A stretch of 44,436 nucleotides of DNA. Origin: an uncultured Chloroflexota bacterium. Its GTDB lineage: Bacteria > Chloroflexota > Anaerolineae > Anaerolineales > Anaerolineaceae. A model generated the notes under the pieces. It was not told where the DNA came from, made no database searches, and was given only the letters and a program-made list of their open reading frames with translations. Shown here one piece after another: positions 39,838 to 44,436 of the stretch. The position numbers and the translations under genes were made by a program. Position 1 is the first letter of the stretch. Each line of letters starts with the position of its first letter. The stretch lies in the NCBI GenBank assembly GCA_902791025.1, contig CADATZ010000027.1, positions 1 through 44,436 on the forward strand, given 5' to 3'.

Positions 39838-41253
39838 ATGGTTTTTAGTTCGCTTCCTTTTCTATTTCGCTTTCTGCCCGTTGTGTTGGTCTTATATTAT
39901 GTTGTACCTGACGCATGGAAAAATTCTGTACTGTTTATTGGGAGTCTGATTTTTTATTGTTGGGGCGAAATTCGTTTTTTCCCAATACTCCTTGTGGTGG
40001 TCCTGATCAACTATTGCTGCGGTCTGCTGCTGGAGCGAACAGAGGAAAAACCGGTATTGAAAAAAATCATTCTGATATTTGGAATATCTGCCAGTCTCTC
40101 CTTTCTTCTCTACTTTAAATACAGCGCTTTTCTCGGAGGTATTTTCGGTATAAATAATTCATCCGGACTGATTTGGAAAGGGACTTTGCCTTTGGGTATC
40201 AGTTTCTATACATTTCAGGCGATGAGTTATGTGATTGACCTGTATCGCGGAAAGGCTCCTGTTGAAAAGAATATTATTACCTTCGGTTCTTATATTGTTA
40301 TGTTTCCGCAGCTGATTGCGGGACCGATCGTAAAATATTCTGCAATTCATGCACAGCTGCGAAATCCCTCCAAAAGAGTCACAACGGACAGATTGGAAAC
40401 CGGAGCTAAATTTTTTATCGTCGGATTGGCTCAAAAGGTCCTGCTTGCTGATGGAATCGGGAAGCTTTGGAGTGATATTATCGGCGTATATCAAAATGGA
40501 GTGATGACTCAGGCGGGTGTTGGGTTGACAAATGCATCTACCGGGCTGGCCTGGCTGGGAATTGCCGCATATTCGATGCAGTTGTATTTCGATTTCAATG
40601 GTTATTCAATGATGGGCATTGGATTAGGAAAAATGTTGGGTTTTGATTTTCCTGATAATTTCAAACATCCTTATATTTCCAGCAGTATCACTGAGTTTTG
40701 GAGAAGATGGCATATTACTTTGTCCGGATGGTTCCGTGACTATGTGTACATTCCGTTGGGTGGTAATAAGCTTGGTATTGGTATACAATTGCGGAATTTA
40801 TTGATCGTATGGCTGTTGACAGGCATTTGGCATGGCGCTGGTTGGAATTTCGTTGCATGGGGAATGTATTATTTTATTCTGCTTGTGATTGAAAAATTGT
40901 GGCTGCTTCCGTTTCTGAAAAAAGGCAGGATATGGCCTCATATTTACACATTGTTCCTTGTGGTATTTGGCTGGGGATTATTTGTCAGTGGTGAAAGGGG
41001 AGTTGGGCTCAGCCTTCTGCTTGACCGGTTGTTTTGTTTACGCAGTGGGGTATCCGTTTCGTATTTCTTGCGTAACTATTGTGTAATTCTTACAGTATCT
41101 GTATTGTGCTGTACTTCCCTGCCTGAAAAATGCTGGAAATGGATGGAGAAGCATCGCGCAGCGCAAATCATTGTGCTTGGATTGTTGTTGGCAGTCAGTG
41201 TTTGTTATCTGGTTGGAACAACAAATTCACCTTTCCTGTATTTTAATTTCTGA
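39838..41253 (+). CDS. membrane-bound O-acyltransferase (AlgI-like MBOAT)
   Basis: A 471-residue protein with many membrane helices, of the MBOAT family (AlgI, DltB). It carries acyl groups across the membrane for O-acetylation of an exported polymer. The two family histidines are visible: H292 in WRRWHITLSGWFRDYVYIP and H332 in TGIWHGAGWNFVAWG. YTFQAMSYVIDLYRGK and PQLIAGPIVKYS are also typical. It begins 13 nt after the DUF4358 gene and is followed by the AlgJ-like gene after 18 nt. Its target is inferred to be the polymer made by the synthase at 34410. Confidence 0.93.
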   Translation: MVFSSLPFLFRFLPVVLVLYYVVPDAWKNSVLFIGSLIFYCWGEIRFFPILLVVVLINYCCGLLLERTEEKPVLKKIILIFGISASLSFLLYFKYSAFLGGIFGINNSSGLIWKGTLPLGISFYTFQAMSYVIDLYRGKAPVEKNIITFGSYIVMFPQLIAGPIVKYSAIHAQLRNPSKRVTTDRLETGAKFFIVGLAQKVLLADGIGKLWSDIIGVYQNGVMTQAGVGLTNASTGLAWLGIAAYSMQLYFDFNGYSMMGIGLGKMLGFDFPDNFKHPYISSSITEFWRRWHITLSGWFRDYVYIPLGGNKLGIGIQLRNLLIVWLLTGIWHGAGWNFVAWGMYYFILLVIEKLWLLPFLKKGRIWPHIYTLFLVVFGWGLFVSGERGVGLSLLLDRLFCLRSGVSVSYFLRNYCVILTVSVLCCTSLPEKCWKWMEKHRAAQIIVLGLLLAVSVCYLVGTTNSPFLYFNF

Positions 41254-41271
41254 GTCGGAGGAAAGAGGATA

Positions 41272-42423
41272 ATGATTCGAAAGATCAAACAAGCTCCAAC
41301 GTTTGTTTTGCTGACCTTATTTATCTTCCTGGTTACAATTGCGGATATCGCTGCGCCGGATAAAAAAATTTCTGAAATTGAAAACAAAGTTCTGTCTCAC
41401 ATTCCTGCAATAAGCACTGCCTCGATAATGAACGGTTCCTGGATGAAAGATTATGGAACCTATGTGCAAGATCAGTTTTTATTGCGAGATACATGGATCA
41501 CTGTTCATAGTGTATTAGAGACAGAAGTTTTGAGAAAAGTCGAAACCGGCGGGATATTGTTGGATACGAAATCAGCTATGCAGTATCCCAGATTTTTCAG
41601 CCTGACTGATTCAGAAACGCTCCAATGGGAAAAGAACTCCGCTGCTTTTGCCTCATTTTGCGGCAAACATGAAAACATCACAGTGATGTTTGTCCCTTCA
41701 GCCTCACAATTGAAAAAAACACCGCTTCCTGCCGGAGCTCCTTCGATTGATGAAAACGCTTTGATGGATTCATTATTTAGAAAGCTTCCCGGAAAAACTC
41801 GTATCGTTGATCTGCGGAATACGCTGGGCAATCCTTCCTCTTCCGCTCAGTATTTTTATCGGAATGATCATCATTGGACAACAGATGGTGCGGAAATGGC
41901 TTATCGTGCGTATTACGGTGAGAAAGCCGTAATTCCGGATGTTTCCCTTCGGCATGAGCAGCCCGGTTTTATGGGCACAAGTTACAGCAAGTCCCGATGG
42001 TTTCGTGCTCAGTCAGATAGCCTGGTTTGGTATGACGTGCCGGCAGAAATGACAATTTATCAGACGGAAAGGGAAAATCGTTTTTCGGAAAAAAGTCATG
42101 GAGGGCTTTACGAGCCTGACGCTTTAGCATCTTATGACAAATATGCCTTTTTTTTGCACGGCAACAATGGATACAGCCGTATCAGTGGGAATGGTGAAGG
42201 AAAGATACTTTTGATTAAAGACAGTTTTGCAAATTGTTTCGTCCCTTTCCTGACAGGCAGCTATGAAATAATAGATGTGATCGATTTACGAAATTATCAA
42301 TACTCTCCGGATTCACTTATTGAAAGTGAAAAATATGATGATATTTTGATTCTGTATGGAATGCAAACTCTTTTTACAGATACATCGATAATTAACCTGA
42401 ACCGGCCTTCTGTAATAGAGTAG
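41272..42423 (+). CDS. AlgJ/AlgX-like DHHW-type O-acetyltransferase
   Basis: A 383-residue protein with one N-terminal membrane anchor (about 9-26) and an extracytoplasmic SGNH-like domain of the AlgJ/DHHW type. Catalytic candidates are D199/H201 in NDHHWTTDG and S318 in LLIKDSFANC. These proteins take the acetyl group delivered by the MBOAT partner and pass it to the polysaccharide. GGAGGAAAGAGG precedes the ATG. It is the last gene of the exopolysaccharide locus and converges with the EAL gene. No clear terminator was seen in the 58-bp gap. Confidence 0.88.
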   Translation: MIRKIKQAPTFVLLTLFIFLVTIADIAAPDKKISEIENKVLSHIPAISTASIMNGSWMKDYGTYVQDQFLLRDTWITVHSVLETEVLRKVETGGILLDTKSAMQYPRFFSLTDSETLQWEKNSAAFASFCGKHENITVMFVPSASQLKKTPLPAGAPSIDENALMDSLFRKLPGKTRIVDLRNTLGNPSSSAQYFYRNDHHWTTDGAEMAYRAYYGEKAVIPDVSLRHEQPGFMGTSYSKSRWFRAQSDSLVWYDVPAEMTIYQTERENRFSEKSHGGLYEPDALASYDKYAFFLHGNNGYSRISGNGEGKILLIKDSFANCFVPFLTGSYEIIDVIDLRNYQYSPDSLIESEKYDDILILYGMQTLFTDTSIINLNRPSVIE

Positions 42424-42481
42424 TTTGTTGACATGAAATGATGACGAAACCGGAATAGAATATCGAATAATAAAAAGTTTC

Positions 42482-44245
42482 TTATTTGATGCTATCCCAT
42501 TCGCTGATGATTTTCAGCATTTCTTCATGTGTTTCGCATTTGATGATGGGTGAGCCTTTTTTGATCTTGAAAATGATAGCTCCCAGTGATTGTGGCCTGT
42601 AATAGTAATACCCTTGGGCAAATTCGCAGCCGATTTCTTTCAAAAAATCCATCTGTTCTTCGGTTTCCACACCCTCGGCAAGGCTCGCGATTCCCATTTT
42701 TCGGAAGACCTCGATCATTGCCTTCATGATATGGCGGTTAGCGCCGTTGTTATCATCGAGGTGGTGCAGAAATTCGATGTCAAATTTGACAACATTGACC
42801 TTGAACTGGCTGAAAATGTTCAGCGATGAATAACCACTGCCGAAGTCATCGATCCAGATGCGGTAGCCGCTTTCCCTCATGCTGTTGATTTGTTTCTTAA
42901 AATGATCTGTGGCTTTTGCCAGGTCCTGTTCGGTGATTTCGATTTCGATGTGGTCTTTGGTGAGACCGTATTTTTCAAAAATGGCGTCAAGTTCTTTCAA
43001 AACGTCTGTATGGTCGAAATCCTGCGCGGAGAAATTGACCGTGACCGGGATGATAGGCAGTCCGACAGCCTGCCGCATCGGAACTTCTTTACAAATTTGA
43101 TCCACCATGTAAAGATCCAGTTTGTAAAGCATATGATATTTTTCGAGAACAGGAATGAAATCCGCCGGGCTGATGATGCCACGCAGCGGATCCACCCAGC
43201 GTGCCAGTGCTTCCAGCGCAGCCGCATTGCCGGTTTTGATGCGCTGAATGGCCTGATAATACACCTTGATCCATTCGTTTTGCAGTGCTTCATCAAAAGT
43301 TTCCAGAATGTAACGCTGATTCCAGTAGGCTTCATCGGTTTCGTGCGTATAGTAGACGTGAGTAATGTTCAGGTCATTGCCGATTTGCTGCATGGCATGT
43401 TTGGCGTGATCCATGGCATCCTGAAGGTTCATATCGGCTTCCATGATGCAGATTCCGGCCTGGACACCGGAAGTGTTTCCGTCGGCACCGGCTTTGATTT
43501 TTTCGTTCAGTTCAGTGATTTTCTCCGCCGCAGCATGAACATTCGCATAGGTACGTACCACAATGAAGTGGTCGTCGGCACCGCGGACGATGGTGTCTCC
43601 GGGATAAACGGTTTTCAGCATATCGGCGATCAGCTTCAGCAGCTCATCCCCTTTCGCGAAACCGTACTGCAGGTTGTAGGAACGCAGCCCGATAACATCA
43701 AAGTAAACCAGAGCCGGAGCGTCACCGCTTTCCCTTATTTTTTGAACTTTTTCGCTGCCGAACTCCAGCAGATAGTTGAGATTGGGCAAACCGGTGAGTG
43801 AGTCGGTATAAAACCGGTCCTTTTGCAGTATTTCATAATTGTCGGCAATCTGCCGGCTTGCACTGCCGCTGTCTGAAACGTCGATGTAAGTGAGCAGTGC
43901 CAAATCCGATCCGTCATCAGTTGGCTGGAATCTGCCGATGGAATGGATGGTATGGTATTCCGAGTTTTTCTCGTACTTGACCCGATAGACAATATCAAAC
44001 GGGGCGAGGTGCAGCGAGAACTCTTTGGCCGTGCGTGCCAGATGTTCAATATCTTCCGGATGAACGTTATCGAATAATCCGGAGTTGATCTGTCCAATTA
44101 TTTCTTCTCTCGTTCTGTTCCGCATTTTGCATAACCCGTCGGAGACAAGAACGAGCGTGATTTTTTTACCAACGAATTGATAGTAAGCCAACGGAATTGG
44201 CATCGCTTCAAGAGCTTTTCTCGTTTCATTTGAAAATTGATGCAT
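42482..44245 (-). CDS. PAS-GGDEF-EAL protein, probable cyclic-di-GMP phosphodiesterase
   Basis: A soluble protein of about 587 residues. A PAS-like sensor (about 15-125) precedes a GGDEF domain whose active loop reads GADDH (222-226) in place of GGDEF, so it should not make cyclic di-GMP. The EAL domain keeps the catalytic set: EALARW (E345), NFSAQDF, IEITEQ, DDFGSGYS, VKFDIEFL, EGVET and QGYYYYRP. It should hydrolyse cyclic di-GMP, with the GGDEF part perhaps a GTP sensor. The ATG at 44245 follows GGGGGGAG; thirteen further upstream codons are open but lack a ribosome binding site. It converges on the exopolysaccharide locus, whose synthase carries a PilZ domain, so it may lower the signal that drives it. 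Confidence 0.93.
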   Translation of the reverse strand: MHQFSNETRKALEAMPIPLAYYQFVGKKITLVLVSDGLCKMRNRTREEIIGQINSGLFDNVHPEDIEHLARTAKEFSLHLAPFDIVYRVKYEKNSEYHTIHSIGRFQPTDDGSDLALLTYIDVSDSGSASRQIADNYEILQKDRFYTDSLTGLPNLNYLLEFGSEKVQKIRESGDAPALVYFDVIGLRSYNLQYGFAKGDELLKLIADMLKTVYPGDTIVRGADDHFIVVRTYANVHAAAEKITELNEKIKAGADGNTSGVQAGICIMEADMNLQDAMDHAKHAMQQIGNDLNITHVYYTHETDEAYWNQRYILETFDEALQNEWIKVYYQAIQRIKTGNAAALEALARWVDPLRGIISPADFIPVLEKYHMLYKLDLYMVDQICKEVPMRQAVGLPIIPVTVNFSAQDFDHTDVLKELDAIFEKYGLTKDHIEIEITEQDLAKATDHFKKQINSMRESGYRIWIDDFGSGYSSLNIFSQFKVNVVKFDIEFLHHLDDNNGANRHIMKAMIEVFRKMGIASLAEGVETEEQMDFLKEIGCEFAQGYYYYRPQSLGAIIFKIKKGSPIIKCETHEEMLKIISEWDSIK

Positions 44246-44436
44246 AACTGTTGGCTCCCCCCGCCGGATAATGAAAATATACAATTATTTTATCATATCT
44301 GTTTTTTTTAGTGAAAAATTTTTCATATGTGGTTATTATTGTAGGTTTGTCAATGATGTGTAACAAAATTCTTTAAAAAAGAAGCGGGAGATAACCAGCC
44401 TAAAGGACGCATCGGAAAATTGTTATACCAGCGATT
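44246..44436. other. AT-rich region upstream of the EAL gene
   Basis: This stretch holds the EAL gene leader (GGGGGGAG ribosome binding site) and A/T runs. TATGAT at about 44290 on the minus strand could be its -10, without a clear -35. No gene was recognised up to the window edge. Confidence 0.4.

Overview
The window reads as chromosome of a Clostridia-like member of the Bacillota. The evidence is YesM/LytS-type histidine kinase plus AraC-type response regulator signalling, a DUF4358 lipoprotein, strong AGGAGG ribosome binding sites, and TTG/GTG starts. Family or genus cannot be fixed from sequence alone. No rRNA, tRNA, CRISPR array or complete insertion sequence was seen.

Layout. (1) 1-1041, plus strand: the end of an unidentified gene and two unrecognised reading frames that may be one frameshifted gene. 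(2) 1191-6861, minus strand: a CUT1-type sugar ABC transporter (binding protein and two permeases) in line with a Cys/Met-metabolism PLP enzyme and a Gfo/Idh/MocA oxidoreductase, behind a TTGACA-17-TAAAAT promoter. (3) 7017-11100, minus strand: a AAA+ ATPase followed by a secreted transglutaminase-like protein. (4) 11248-24753, minus strand: a pentose block with a galactofuranose/arabinose-type transporter (YtfQ-YtfR-YtfT-YjfF like), then araA-araB-araD, then a second monosaccharide transporter (binding protein, permease, ATPase, permease). (5) 25033-30098: a histidine kinase and an orphan YtfQ-like lipoprotein on the plus strand, facing an AraC-type response regulator on the minus strand. A Phd-type antitoxin and an internally deleted PIN toxin lie between them. 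(6) 30404-31099: a TetR-family regulator. (7) 31273-42423, plus strand: an eight-gene exopolysaccharide locus. (8) 42482-44245, minus strand: a PAS/GGDEF/EAL protein with an intact EAL and a degenerate GGDEF motif.

How the parts fit. The pentose block can import a pentose and convert it to D-xylulose 5-phosphate. The neighbouring lipoprotein-kinase-regulator set looks like its sensing unit, because the lipoprotein is a paralogue of the transporter's own binding protein. The exopolysaccharide locus pairs a UDP-N-acetylhexosamine dehydrogenase with a membrane synthase in which a PilZ domain is fused to a hyaluronan-synthase-like GT2 enzyme. It adds a secreted SGNH hydrolase, two NodB-like domains that lack metal ligands, a GH18-like protein, and an AlgI/AlgJ-type O-acetylation pair. 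With the adjacent EAL protein this suggests a cyclic-di-GMP-controlled, O-acetylated, hexosaminuronate-containing polymer. It is the best candidate for a little-described system here.

Two genome-wide habits show. Arrays of 7-bp units (TTAGNNN / TCAGNNN and complements) sit at eight sites at or next to gene ends, sometimes supplying the stop codon. All three transporter operons place a terminator-like hairpin between the binding-protein gene and the rest, which would favour excess binding protein.
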